Notes: generated by a model not told the origin, from the sequence alone. A stretch of DNA of 64,000 nt from Plectrocnemia conspersa (GCA_009617715.1 VTFK01000226.1:1-64000), one strand, 5' to 3'; positions 13,104 to 25,830 are shown, counted from the stretch's first letter. Numbers and translations: made by a program.

Positions 13104-13337
13104 TTAATTTATTAGGTTTAGTTTTAATGCTTTTTTTTTATTATGTTCCTTAATAAGTTCTAGTTGTATTTTTGGTTTTATTTGATTGTCAGCATAGGTC
13201 TTGTTAAAATTTGTGTGCATAAAGTTATTATTACTAGAGAATGGTACATTACGACCAACGCTTATGTTATTTTTTGGCAATGATATAAATATTAAGTGTT
13301 TTAAATATATGTTGCCATTCAAAAATATATGAATCAC
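13104..13337 (-). mobile_element. Possible upstream (ORF1/gag-like) remnant of the Jockey element
   Basis: A 77-codon open frame on the same strand lies about 150 bases upstream of the retrotransposon RT remnant. It ends in a K- and N-rich stretch that includes NKTYADNQIKPK, vaguely like the tail of Jockey gag proteins (SYAQAT-type motif). If it belongs to the element, the endonuclease domain between it and the RT has been deleted. The match is weak and A+T-rich composition alone could produce it. Confidence 0.25.
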
Positions 13338-13339
13338 TT

Positions 13340-15720
13340 GTAAAACAGAATAAACACCATGGAAAGTATTTAAGATTTATTCCTTAAAAAATAAACTTTT
13401 CCACGAATATCATATTTCTAACATAATTTGCAAAATATTTGATTATAATAAACCAAATAACTGCCTAAATATTTACATTGTGGAAAACAGTTAAATTTAT
13501 TGGTTCAAATATTTGCGTTGAAATATTTTTTTTATTACATTCAATTACTACTATTATGTTAAATTTATAAAATATGTTTGACAGTTAAAGATTTTGTAGT
13601 AACCGAATTTTGGGCACTATAAAATTAAACTTGTTTATTGACTGCTTTTTCATAGATTTATCTACGAAAAACTATATTTATTTATATTTATATATTATAT
13701 AAAAATATTATTTATAATATATAATAAAATTAATCATATAAAAAGATGTATTAAAAAAACACTTCAATTACATAATCATTATTTAAATAAATTTTTAATA
13801 TAAATAATATACAAAAAATGCAGTGGTTTATAACTCGGATAATTGTAAAAATATAAATAATTTTTAATTTATAACTAGATCTTTTTGCTATCACGCAAAT
13901 CGCCTACGTTTCGTACAAATCGTGCACTCTCTACCAGTTTTGCTCAGTTTCACATTTGCGCATACATATTTTTCTAACGAAACGCCCCGTAGAAATCCAT
14001 TTGCAATTTTACTCGTTCGTTCTTCAAGGCAATGTTGATTTTCATGCTCTGTTTACCCATGCGCCTGAAAACTCGCAATAGAAAGCTCTTATGTGCTCTA
14101 ATCGCTGGAGAAATTGCCAAACCCAATTAGTAACTCTCATTCTTTGTATATAAAATAAATATAAATACTCATCATAGCGGCGATTTAACCCGTTCGGGTC
14201 AGCTCGATAAGTTAATAAGCAATATGAAAAAATAAACACAAGATAAGATCAAAAGATGTACGTCATGATTTGACTGATTTGTTATGTGAATAAAAAAAAT
14301 TGGTAAATATGCAAAGGGACGAATGTTGGGAGAGAAAAAAATCGTGTCGATCATGATCGTCTGTCATGAAAATAAATGATCGTTCAATGTGTTATTCACT
14401 TTGTTCCAATTTTTGTTCATTGTGTTAGAAGCTAAAGGTCAGATTGTCCCGAAGCAAGTTATATTATAAAAAAAAAAAATCTTAGAACGTCTCACCTCGA
14501 TTAAATAAATAATATGAAGATGTTTTGAAGTAGCTAAATTACATATTATATCAATTTATGACATGAATACTTTCTTTTTATTAATCATCAAATAAATCTT
14601 GCTCTTTATGTATGATTTAATATAGATTTCTAATATGATAAATTATCTATAAACCATGTTTTTAAATGTAATGAATAAGCATAAAACATATTCTTTGAAT
14701 ACCACTGCATAGTGACCGATGCAGACTTTTAAATCATCCCCTGTCATCGATTAACAAATTTATTGGGCGATTCCTATTAAAAGCAATTTGTGAATGCTCT
14801 CTGCAAAAGACGCAATCTCCATTAGCGTACACGTTTCGAATCATTTTATTTTATTTCTCCTCGTAAATTTAAGACCACCGACGTGTAAAAATTAAAGAAT
14901 GGAGTGTTAGGTATGTGTTTTGTAAAAAAACCTTGATTATATAAATTATTCAATATAAAGATTTACGAAAGAATTTACCCTTTTTAAATTATCTTCTGAC
15001 ATAACTCGAGTCGTTAGATCGTAAATTGCGCAGATCCCTTTAAATCTTTTAAAAGCATATTTGCTTTCGGGAATATCTTAAATGTTCAACATTGAACGGA
15101 TATATGACCTTTCGTTACATATGTTCGCTTGAGAGGAGACACAGAACTCATACATTAATTATAAAGCATAAATCTATTGAAATGCATAAAGCAATCATTC
15201 TTTAAATTTTTTTAATAAGACTTATATAATATATTTTAATAATAATAATTAAAAATATATTATAAATAAATGATCTGTTAGTATATTATGAAAGAAGAGC
15301 TATTCAATATTTATTTCGTTAATTGTCAGCTGAAAGCTTAGGAGATCATTTAAGTCAATTCATGACACAAGCTGTCATTTTATTTTAGAAAATATTTAAT
15401 TTTTATAAATCAATAAAAAAAATATATTTTTATTAAAATTGTGTAAATAGTGATTCAATAGTCCATAAGGTCCATAATGATAATTTTTTTAATTTAACCT
15501 ATAATCGTATTGTTATAATAACAATATAATTCATTTATATATTTTTATCAATACGTAAAATTATTGTATTGTATGTTCTTTAGTAATATACATTTTTTTT
15601 GTAATATAAAAATAAAAATACGCTTAAATATATTTTTATTTTATTTTAACTTATTGTTATTACAATATTGAATGGACGTATTTTTTTATTAAATATATTG
15701 ATATTTATTGAATTGATTGT
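13340..15720. other. A+T-rich DNA with small complex patches, no gene recognised
   Basis: Low-complexity DNA dominates. Slightly richer patches occur at about 13880-14080, 14340-14460 and 14990-15150. An AT-hyphenated stretch resembling GTCTCACCTCGA near 14491 would read as a splice donor on the minus strand, but no coding sequence precedes it. Confidence 0.5.
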
Positions 15721-16310
15721 GCCTCGCTAGATGGCAATAGTATATTGCGTGAGTGTTTCTCCAACATCCAATCAATTTGTCACGTTTCAATATAGATGCT
15801 ACTTTTTGAAAAAAATTATTGTCGTTATTTTAATAAATTTGCATATAATATGCAATTAAATAATTTTCGCACGTTTTTTGACCCTACAATCAATTGGTTT
15901 GGGGGCAAACGACAATCGGTAGCCTTCGCGGTGCATTCCGCATAAAATTGCATTATTATCTGGCCAATATAAGCGATATAACGTTTCTTTTGTGCTTGTC
16001 CAAAATGGCATAAGAAGAAAAACGAGAAGACCTCAAAACCGGACGGCCAGATGATTGGATGCGATTTCGGACCGGGATCGAAAAAAACGATACGTGTCAT
16101 CGGCGAACAACACGAGAAGAAGAGCTCGTTTAGACAATGAATGCACGTAATTAGTCATGGATCTGCATCTTAAAAACGACGTAGAAAATCAATGTTCAAT
16201 GATACCCGGGAAAAAATTAGAGTTGCTAACAAAGAAAATGCGTCAGACATGACTTGATGAAAAATAATACTGGAGGTCTGGTATTATATTGTATTATTTG
16301 CGGCGGTTTC
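15720..16310. promoter_or_regulatory. Complex non-coding island, candidate conserved element
   Basis: Balanced-composition sequence between A+T-rich flanks. A 91-codon frame is open on the minus strand (16100-15825) but has no recognisable domain, and its codons look like a by-product of the island. Words such as CAATCAATTGG and GCGATATAACG are compatible with factor-binding sites. Function is not shown. Confidence 0.3.
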
Positions 16311-16319
16311 GATTGGATG

Positions 16320-17215
16320 ATTGTAGAATTATTCAATTTAGCTTCCAATTAATATTTATATTGATTTGTTACAGTTTGCTCTATAAATACATGTTTTAAT
16401 TTTAATAATACTTTTTTCATACAAATTTAATGAAATGCTTTTATATATAAATATTTAACGATTAAAAACCTAATATTTTTTGAAGCATCTGTTGTTTCTA
16501 TTATATCAAAGAAAACGAATAGTACTATAGATGAAATGATAATTAAATTAAATCCTGCAAAATTAATGATATATTTGTATGATGATAATAAACTAAGAAA
16601 GCTTACAAAAATAATTACAACAAATTATTTATTCTCGATCAATTTATCAATTTAGAAAAAAATGCCTGACATATTTTTTATATAATATAAATAAAATCAC
16701 TTTCATCCCTAAAAATTATTATTAAAATATGCAGTCGATTTATATTATTTTTATAGCAAATATATATTTATTCAATTTAGCATTTAATCTTTAAATATAT
16801 TTTGTTCTTAATCCTGTTTGTTTTTTACATAATAACTATTTTTTTATAATTATAAATATCTTAAGCGAATATTTTAATGCTTCTAGAGTTAGACACTTAC
16901 TAATTTATTGTACTTTTGTCGTAAAACAATGACTTGAATGATTTGTATATATTTTCTGACTCGTAACTTGGGAGTGGTCAGTTTTTGTGATAACAAAATA
17001 TTGTCGTCCCAAGTTACATATTATTATTTTATACAGACTTTAATTTAAAGAAGTGTTGTCCAACTGAGACGAAAATTATTCCAAACTAAAACCAGCAAAG
17101 CTTTTTTAGTATTTAAATTATGCGTAATTACAACCACAAAATTAGTGCAAAAATAGCTAGAAAGGTCTCATACAACTAATTTATTTTGATCTCTTAGTTC
17201 AACTTGGAGTATTTT
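16320..17215. other. A+T-rich DNA, nothing recognised
   Basis: No exon, RNA gene or clear repeat is visible. A short inverted pair (TAACTTGGGA and TCCCAAGTTA) lies near 16963-17016 and could fold into a weak stem. Confidence 0.5.
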
Positions 17216-17221
17216 TAATCT

Positions 17222-17325
17222 CGTCGGCGTAGATACGGGATATTGCGTATCAGAGCAGACTTTTATTCAACGGCGACTAATAACTAAAAGACCTGAGTTC
17301 GATTCCATTGTTTTTTTATTTGTCT
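17222..17325 (+). mobile_element. tRNA-derived SINE remnant
   Basis: A diverged tRNA-like head (GGCGTAGATACGGG, then CGTATCAGAGCAGAC) is followed about 50 bases later by a B-box, GAGTTCGATTCC, close to the RNA polymerase III consensus GGTTCGANTCC. A T-rich tail (ATTGTTTTTTTATTTG) follows. The cloverleaf is too degraded for a functional tRNA. The spacing and tail fit a SINE, and the head resembles the opposite-strand copy 0.7 kb downstream. Confidence 0.5.
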
Positions 17326-17819
17326 GGGAGAGCAAAATTAGTAATTAATATACAATTTCAAGCACTCGACTTTGCCTAGAATAGGTTTAAATTATATTTT
17401 ATTGATTATAGTTAATTTTATCTACTCTCTCATTACAAATTTATTTCAATACTTGACAATATTTTTAGTCTATTGTCTTTACATATTGCAGTAGCACGTA
17501 ATCTGTCATTAGCACGTCGCTGTTCAGCTCAACTTTCAATTTAAAAATTAAAAAAAAAGTACAGTTAACATAGAAATGGCAGCCAAAATGATATGTAAAA
17601 AAATACGTCGCTATTGTTATTCAAGGAATTTCTTATGAATGTCACATATATTTTCTGTTTTATAGAATGAATGATTCTGATGGATCGTCACATATTAGGT
17701 TTCTATACTTTCACTTAAATCTTCCGTTGTAACCTAATAGGCGTAGGTCCAATGCGTTACCACAGGAAAATCTGTACCAACTGAGTAAGTCAATCAGAAA
17801 TAATGAAGTCTGGGAATCG

Positions 17820-17882
17820 GTGACATATTTATTATTAATTATAAATTATTATGTGCTATGTAATTTATAATCAATATGTCAC
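17820..17882. repeat. Imperfect inverted repeat / hairpin
   Basis: The left arm GTGACATAT...AATTATAAATTA pairs with the right arm TAATTTATAATCAATATGTCAC, with an 8-base insertion in the left arm and a loop of about 10 bases. It abuts the SINE remnant to its right and may be part of, or a neighbour to, a small transposon relic. Confidence 0.6.
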
Positions 17883-17924
17883 TGCAGCTGAGGCCGTTTT
17901 TTTATTAATAGCGCGTTTTTTATA

Positions 17925-18012
17925 AATAAAAATTCGAGTGCCGTCGCCGGGACTCGAACCCGCAACCTCAGATTTACTAGTCTGAGACGTTACCGACTAC
18001 GCAATTCCGTTC
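17925..18012 (-). mobile_element. tRNA-derived SINE remnant (clear A- and B-box)
   Basis: On the minus strand, TTGCGTAGTCGGTAACG (A-box like) is followed by an anticodon-arm-like stem, CTCAGA...TCTGAG, around CTAGTAAA. Then comes a perfect B-box, GGTTCGAGTCC (plus-strand 17950-17960). The presumed acceptor 3' side, CGACGGC, has no matching 5' side, the anticodon loop has eight bases, and the T-stem has a mismatch. A working tRNA is therefore unlikely. After the tRNA-like part comes TCGAATTTTTATTTATAAAAAA, a tail similar in style to that of the plus-strand copy at 17.2 kb. A SINE or tRNA pseudogene is the best call. Confidence 0.65.
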
Positions 18013-18014
18013 TT

Positions 18015-20500
18015 AAGCAATAAAGTTTTATGAAACCTCAAAACGTTATTTTTTATGAAAACGTTCTGACTTATATACTTTTAGTAAAATAGGAATAGAT
18101 GAACAAATGAATGATTTAGAGTAAAACTAAAAACTGTTTTTTAGCTGATACAATATTTTTTGAATATTAAAGGTATACTATTATATTAAAATATTTTAGC
18201 TGTATTATATTAATCTTGCAACATTAAAATTAAATTGTTTTAACATTATTTTTATTAGCATTTGGATAACATCAGTAAACGCTGAACTTTACGTTTCAAT
18301 TCCTTTTAACAAAGCCGCTAAAACGCTGTTTTATTACACTTGCAAAATTTATTCGTTTTTATTGCTTTAATAGCTCACATATGCCACTAATTTTATGTAA
18401 TTTTATGTATTTTAATTTTAATAATTTCGATGAGAGTCTGAAGTCTTCTCAGTTTCTAAGCTTTAAGTTTAACGCTTTTTAAAGAGAGTTTGAGGTCTTC
18501 TAATTAATTTCTCGGTAATTACAGCTTCTAGGTTTATTAATAAGCTTATGAACACTTCATAAAATAATTGTTATCGCTACGTTATTGATATTATCATTGC
18601 TCTGACGGACCGTGTGCTACAGCAAGTAGTATGAAAATTTTCTCTAGAAAACAAAATATTTCTTTAATTATAATATAAATTAAAATAAAAAGACGACACT
18701 TTCTTATATATTATTACTAGATAAGTTAATCTAAAAATACGATTACAGAATATATACAACTATTTAACATCTGTTCAATTATTATTAAAGAATTCGTTTA
18801 TATTTGTATGAAATATTTAAGAGCAATTTTTTTGTGTATTACAACAACGCAGGTAGTCATTTTACTTATCGATGTACCGCTAAATTATTTATATAGCACT
18901 ATTGTGCTTTTTTTATTTGAAAAATGTATCTTTATGTTATTTATGTTATTTTTTTAAAAGGCCATAATAATTTATAATGAAAAAAACATAATATCAATAA
19001 AAAAAACTTTTGCTATTGCCGTAGTTCTGGAAATATTTTATATGTTTCATTTAATATTTGATTTTTTACTAACTAGTATTATATTTTTTATATCTTATTA
19101 ATAGATACGAGTAATGTATGATTTTAAGCACGCCTAGAGTAATTTATTATATTATAGTAAACACTGCTCTATTATTTTTAAAGTTGAAATTTATAGTATT
19201 TTTATAACACGTGTATAAGAACCTGTTTTTAATATCCATACTATGTTTTTAGATTTTTCATAACCTTAATAATAATATTTTATCATTAACTTTTTTTTAA
19301 TCAATTACTTACTTTGAATATTTTTACAAATAACATATATTTAGGAAGTTCAATGCAACGCGACGTTTATTATTTCTCGTTACATATTTTATTATACATA
19401 TGTACTATCAAAAAAGCGTTGTTTTTCGGCAAAACAGGCAAAAATAAATTAATAAATTAACAATATTCGCTTCGATTACTTCATGAGTCGAATTTTATTG
19501 ACATATCGTTAAAAAAATATTAATTTTTAATATATATTTTTAGTCTCTTAATAACTAGATCATATATCTAATACAAAATCAATAGATCTGCACCTCCAAT
19601 ATTTTTTATCGTATCAAAAAAAAATATGTGCAAGATACACATAATCAAATATTATCGATGCTTTTTGCACTCTATAAAAACGTTTACCACCCACGTAAAA
19701 ATCATCAGAAGCGATATAAAGCATATTATTAGATTACAAACAATTTTTCATCTAGTCGTCATGTATAATAACTGTTTTTCAACAATTATGTTAAATAACA
19801 CCATCGCATTTGCGCTGACATTTACAATTCGGCCTTCGATTCTATTAGCGGAAAGTAACGCGAGACACTCACTTTTAAAGCCGATCTATAATACAAATTG
19901 CAATAATGAAACCTATATACATACATATATACATATATAAATGAATTTGAGAGCAATAATTACACGATGGATGTGAATGAATGAAAACGAATTCAATTAT
20001 TGTGCATTATTATGTAAATTAATACAAAAAAACGCATATATGTTTATGCATTGCATGTCATGGAACACTCTTCGTGTTTACTTTGCTGTTGTGAAAAATG
20101 ATTTTTTGCGTGCAAGCACATCATAAAATGGATAGTGTTTGATTTGTATATGAAAATGGATATATTCAACAATACATTTCTAGCCATTTTTGTCAAGGCT
20201 GCATCGCGATGCTGTCACACTTGGTAAATAGATTTTTTGGTTGGGCCTTGGCATTTATAGCGAATCTCACTTATTTTTTGCACGATTTGATTTTAATAAT
20301 GCAATATGTATCCAAACAATCATTGAGTATATACTAACATATACAATATATTACCATTATATATAAAAAAAAATATTTATTCATTATGGAGGCGTTAACG
20401 TAGCCAATTGCCAAAATGTCATAAAATATTTTATTCACATACGTATTTAGTTTTACAACGCGGCCAATATATTTAAACTAGTTTTTTTTTTTAAATAGTT
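18015..20500. other. A+T-rich DNA, no supportable gene
   Basis: A 104-codon plus-strand frame (19626-19940) is open and slightly less biased than its surroundings, but it has no recognisable domain and ends in a TACATA repeat, so I do not call it a gene. A short phrase, GAGAGTYTGARGTCTTCT, is duplicated 52 bases apart near 18432 and 18484. Confidence 0.5.
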
Positions 20501-20539
20501 TAAAAACCATTGGTATAACTCGTTCATATACATTTCAAC

Positions 20540-21190
20540 GAGGCTCAACTTCGCGCGTTAACATCATCAATCTTCAACTGAGTTAAAAGGCATCTGCGAG
20601 TGTGTGTTTATTATTATTTAAAACCTTTGAAACCTTTGTCCTTCACAAAAGGGCAATTCTTGTTATTTAATCATCAATTACACTCAGTCATTCATCAACC
20701 ATAAAAATTTTAAACGGGCTTAAACTCTCATGTTTAACGACCCTTGAAAATATTATTCCATAAGGCATATTTTACAAATTGTAAGTTTGTCGCGCGATAA
20801 AAGCGAGAACCAATTAAGCACCCCGATGCGCTGAGCCGGTTTTGGGTGTAAAATATCGCAACAGGTTAAAAATAAACGTCGGGATGGGCCAAAACACAAT
20901 AAACCCCAAAGTATTAAGAGTTTAAGGATCTTATTACGTATTCCTTTGGAACGATTTATGGATCAGAGCTTAACAATCCGTAGAGGACGAAATTGAAAGT
21001 GTACATCGGAACAGATCGCGATCCCACGTACGTAATTTATGTGCGTGCTCTTTTACGGTGATTTAAATGTGGGATTTGATGATAAATCTAAATATATGTA
21101 TCTTCAGAAGACAGCTGATCGGCTGGAGAGTTAAAGGGAACAGAAAGTTAAAAGTGTGCGAGGTATCTGCGATAATATTATTTTTTCGCT
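20540..21190. promoter_or_regulatory. Complex non-coding island, candidate conserved element
   Basis: About 650 bases of balanced, CpG-containing sequence. No open frame longer than background combines with splice sites. Features such as CCCACGTACGTAATTTATGTGCG (near 21023) and CGATGCGCTGAGCCGG (near 20824) stand out from the surrounding DNA. A distal enhancer or unrecognised untranslated exon would fit equally well. Confidence 0.3.
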
Positions 21191-21199
21191 TTGCAATTT

Positions 21200-22990
21200 A
21201 GAAAATATGAAATATTTTTAACGTTGCCATCTCTTGACGTTTACGTAAATTAAACAATTTATCATATATTTCAAATAATTTGAGTTAAAAATCATCATTC
21301 ATTAAAAAAAAATTACTTTCATTGCTCAGTCATCTGAACAATGCAATAATTTGGGGCGAAACCAGACTCTTTGTTAATGTTTACTACATATTTTATTTGC
21401 CATTATTGTAATTTTTGTTTGAAAATTAGTAAAAATTGGCAGCATCGGGATTTTATAATACTAATATTGTAAATCAAGCTTCAGTACCTAATTACATCTC
21501 ATTCCTTGGATTTGTCACTGACCTTTTAGTGCACTTATTCTGAAAGGCACACAATTTTTATGCAAATGCTTTTAAAATGCAGTATCGTATGTGTATGTCG
21601 AAAAAAAAATACTCGTTACTTATTAATTAGTTTTGTATTATTAAGACAAATTTTCTAATGTGTGATCTTGATAAATAAAATATGTACAAAAAACTTAAAA
21701 ATATTTTTTACAAATTAGTTCTGAAAAATTATTTTAGACTACAAATATTGCTAATTTTAATGCATACCTCATATAATATTTTAGTTGTGCTTTGCAAAAA
21801 ATTATCAGCACGATAAGCTAGTAATATAGTCGGTGACTAATACCCGAAATACTTGTGAATAAAAGATCGTAATTATTAAATTAATATAATTTAGATTTCG
21901 ATCATCACAGATTAGGTTTTCATAGATTTTTAGATTATGTTTTCCTAGATGTAAAAAAAATAAAATATAAAATAAATTACATAATTTATTTAAAATTGCA
22001 AATCAGTGATTTTTTTTAAACCAAAAAAATTTGCAGACGTTAGGCCAAATTGTCTGAGACTAAAAGGGTGATATTAAATATATTAAAAAATATATAGAGA
22101 TTACTCTAATTTACAAAAGATTCATTTAGCATTTCAATACAAATAACTAAACATTTTAGAATGTTTTTTTTTTAAAATGTAAATATTATATATTACAATG
22201 AAAACCTATTTTATGTTAATAAATTAGACGACAATAAATAAAAAATATAATAAAAAGTTTTGAGTTTAGTAAATGACAAAGAAAATTATTTTTCAGAAAT
22301 ATTGTACTAATTTATGTAATAATTTAAATAACATTTTTATGATATATTTTACACTTGTGCTTAAATTATAAAGTTAAATTTATGTTCCTGAAAAATTTTA
22401 ATACTATATTTTTTATGTTTAAATATTTTCACAACATATATAGCAAATGCCCTGAAATTTTAAGTAATCGTGTTTTTTATACCTTAATTTAAAGAACCTT
22501 CGTATAATGAGTTTTTATTTATTGTATTTATGATATTAGAGGTTTTAAGAAATCTGAAAAATTTAGCATTTTTTGTTAAAACTATTTTATATCGGTTGTT
22601 TATATATTGAAATGTCCAAGAATTTGTACAATAATCTAAGAAATAGGATACTATTGTTAATATAAAAAACACAGTTTTTTTGGAGCCAAGTATTCTATTA
22701 AACTAACATATATGAGCTTTTAATGTGCTTAAATCTATACTCAGGCATCAATTCTTGTTAGCAAGACAACACACGATTAAATAATTAAAATATAATTCTA
22801 GAAATAAATCGTTATTTAAAATATGTCAGGTTTAATTAAAAAATAATATGAAGAGACTATAAATCATTCAGTAAAATTAAAAATAAAAGATTTAGAAAAA
22901 ATAGCTTATGATATTTTTGGGAAGAAAATTTTAAAACAAATTAATTTAATAAATTTTTAAACAAAAAGTTGAGGGTCCGGTATTCGCACA
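21200..22990. other. A+T-rich DNA, nothing recognised
   Basis: Low-complexity sequence throughout. No exon, RNA gene or organised repeat can be supported. Confidence 0.55.
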
Positions 22991-22994
22991 CTCG

Positions 22995-23035
22995 CTAGCT
23001 TTGGTACCTCACGATAGTGAGATACCGACAGCTAG
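22995..23035. repeat. Imperfect hairpin
   Basis: CTAGCT..GGTA.CTCAC pairs with GTGAG.TACC...AGCTAG around a GATA loop, giving 15 base pairs with one mismatch and a small asymmetric bulge. It lies about 150 bases left of a CpG-rich island. It could be a structured RNA element, but no matching RNA family is recognised. Confidence 0.6.
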
Positions 23036-23189
23036 TATTCTTAAATTGTTATCGAATGTTCTTTTGAAGCACATGAAACTATCATATCTATAAAATTTTT
23101 TTTGGATCTTTCAAAAGCTAAAATCACAAATTAAAAGTTTTAAAGTTGTACATTTTTTAACAGACTTTAACCCGAAATACCATTACATA

Positions 23190-23540
23190 ATCACATTTCG
23201 TTCCTTATCTTGCGAAAGCTCGACCGGAATGCGTTTTCGATGTACGATTTTTCGGCCGCAGCGTGAATCCCCATGGTCTCGAGTTGCATCAGAGATCGTC
23301 TTCGACACGAATCGATCACGAGATTGCGCGAGATGATCGATGGAGGCTGCGTTGCGCGACCTTGACGGCGAAAGCTCTACGCCGAAAAGCTCGACGCCCT
23401 ACGGCGTCTACGCTATATGGTATCAATCTCGCGATGACAGGTGCCTCAGATGCGTACGGAGCTTTAACGGTAATGGATTTCACCGAAGTGGTAATTCAAT
23501 TTGTTTCTGGCGCTAACTACATAATGATGAATGCGTGATG
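23190..23540. promoter_or_regulatory. CpG-rich island, possible promoter or exon, unassigned
   Basis: Dense CpG sequence (for example CGGCGAAAGCTCTACGCCG near 23366). Both strands have open frames: 91 codons on the plus strand (23263-23538), and on the minus strand a frame ending GIHAAAEKSYIENAFRSSF near 23210. Neither is recognised, and no strong splice donor or acceptor frames them. A CpG-rich promoter, enhancer or lineage-specific exon are all possible. Confidence 0.3.
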
Positions 23541-24109
23541 AATTGGTAGATAATATCTTTTACGGATGTTTTTTATTTATATTTTACACCTCACGCGATT
23601 ATCATCAACTAAAAATATTTGCTTTCTCAAAAAGTATTTTATTTTAGATATCGTCGATTGTTTTAAGTAAATTTATCGTCTTTCAAAATTGAGACAATAC
23701 TTTTTACATTTTAATAGATTCTCTGAAAATTGCTATTAAAAATTCTGTATTTTATAAAAAGTGCTAGCTTTTTATGTAACACTAATTTTACGCTTGGACT
23801 GACTGCTTATTAACGGTAGATTAAAAGTGAAAAGTAGTGAATGGAATATGTTTTTAGCAATACATTATTAAAATAGATTTATTGATGTTGATCACCATAC
23901 AAATAAAATCTCTTTTTAAATTAATTTCTCACTACTAGATTATTGCGACTCAACGAAATTCAATTACAATAACAATTCAACTTAAATATTCACCATTGAT
24001 TGTATTTTTTTATTATAAAAAAATATGTGTTACCTAAGCAATAAAACATACACGTCCTTGATTTTTGTGTAACCATTTAAATGGTGATTTTTAAATGTAT
24101 TTTATAACG

Positions 24110-24370
24110 AATTCACACGAAAGACCCGCTCACGGCCGATCGTTGCACCAATTCGGACGCGGAAGAGTAACGGCCGTTAAGACAATAACGACTTGAGTAG
24201 TCGTTGCGGCAACGGCGACCAATTTCGACATTAGAACCGAAAAAGTTCAACATGATTTATTAACGTTGTGGCTAACGAGCGTTGTCGCGATATTTTTTTG
24301 TCCTCGAAAATTAAGGCTTTCACCTGTTTCGCTAATTGGTTAATTGGACAAAAAATCACTTACTGTATCT
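24110..24370. promoter_or_regulatory. Small CpG-rich non-coding island
   Basis: Contains AACGAC-TTGAGTA-GTCGTT, a small inverted repeat near 24187, and repeated CAACGG or GGCCG words, in an otherwise A+T-rich stretch. No coding potential was seen. A regulatory element is inferred from composition only. Confidence 0.3.
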
Positions 24371-24929
24371 CATTGTTTTTTGCTGGAAAAAATTACTGAA
24401 CAAGCCTGTAGTTAAACTTTTGTCATTGTGAATAAAACTTTTAAAAATGACAGAACAAAAACATTGCAACATGACAATTTCTTTATTTCTGGTGAAAATG
24501 TCAGTTTCCAGTTAAGAAAATATTATATAATATATTACAATAATTTATATATTAATATTTGACTAAAATTATATATTTTAAAATTTTTTGTAAAATACAA
24601 TATTATTATTTTTGTGAATATTTTTAAACAAACTGTTTTTAGATAATATAACAGTGATAAAGCAGTTCATAAATATTTAAGATAGGATTAATATTGAATC
24701 AAATATATTTTACATCTGTAATAGATATACAATAGAAAGCTTTTGTACGCTTTATTGATTTTTAAACGAATATAATTATTTTTATAAGACTTTCTCTTAT
24801 TTAAAAACAATTTAATTACTTAAACAGAAAAAAATATAAATTGTTATATTTTAATCAAAAATATTTTAGCTAAATTGCTTTTTACTTTTAAATTTATTTT
24901 GTCGTAAATATAATAACGAATTAATTTTA

Positions 24930-25334
24930 TTACCATTTTTTATAATTAAATTTATATACATTTAAAAAACATAGTTCTTTATTTTTATATAGGTTTATAT
25001 ATATCATCATTTTTTTTTTTGTGATAAATAATAAAATATACATATAAATCATTAAATTATAGAAATCAATTAATGATAGTTTTTTCTTTCGTGTAGAAAA
25101 AAATGGTACGGCTATTTTAAACATACACTGCAACCACAACGTTGTTGCGTATAAAACTTGATTTTTATAATATCTCTCATACTTATAAATAAATATGTAT
25201 ATTATCTCTAAAGCATATAAATTTCTGACTATAAAATATATTATAAAGAAATAGACTGCTGTAAAATATACTAGTAGTCTGTCACAAAAATTAAATAACG
25301 TATGAAATATTACAAAGTACACTCTGTACATCAA
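24930..25334 (-). other. Unusually long open frame in A+T-rich DNA (134 codons), coding status uncertain
   Basis: The minus strand stays open for 134 codons with an ATG start. In DNA this A+T-rich, stop codons are expected about every ten codons, so the length is notable. The predicted product is dominated by Y, F, I, L and K, with several hydrophobic stretches that could be called membrane segments, but this is also what A+T-rich noise encodes. No domain is recognised. It begins next to the CpG-rich, promoter-like island at 25.4-25.8 kb. Confidence 0.15.
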
Positions 25335-25389
25335 TTCACACCTACCCTTCTATTTCTATATATATATTTATCTAGCGATATAAATTAAA

Positions 25390-25830
25390 ATTCAACATCA
25401 ATCGCATATATTCCGCGCTAGTGCGCCGTATCGTTTACCGTCGCGCCGCGCTGTACGAAAAATAGTACAGTGCGTTCCGAAAGTATCTTCGTTTCTCATC
25501 TTGCGAATATATCGCGTTTCGCTTTACGACCCAACTTTGTATAAATACGACCGACAAACAAATGTTTATGTCTCTCCATAGGACGCATTTCAACTTTATA
25601 GTTTCTAATGTCGCCCTCTCTATCTACTATGTACATTTTGTCGTATTGTTGATACTCACGCACGTCACTTACTCATCTCGTATGTGTGTATATAGTTTAC
25701 GATTGCGTTTTCAAATCTTACGACTGTAGTATAATTGCGTTAGATTATGTATTCCGGTCGTGGAAGATGAGACGTTAAGGCATTAAACGTTCGATGGGTG
25801 TGTAATAAAAAATAAAAACACGCATGTGAT
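25390..25830. promoter_or_regulatory. CpG-rich island with TATA-like box, candidate promoter
   Basis: A CpG-dense block (GTCGCGCCGCG near 25440) precedes TATAAATA at 25540-25547, set in non-A+T-rich context (ACTTTG before it, CGACCG after it). This makes the TATA word more meaningful here than elsewhere in the window. A small hairpin, CTGTAC...GTACAG, lies at 25451-25470. No downstream plus-strand exon could be recognised, so a promoter is only inferred. Confidence 0.3.

Noticed and set aside
17936..18005. Functional tRNA gene on the minus strand
   Set aside because: The acceptor stem does not pair, the anticodon loop has eight bases and the T-stem has a mismatch. A SINE or pseudogene fits better.
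19626..19940. 104-codon plus-strand frame
   Set aside because: No recognisable domain or splice sites, ends in a simple TACATA repeat, and is only marginally longer than expected.
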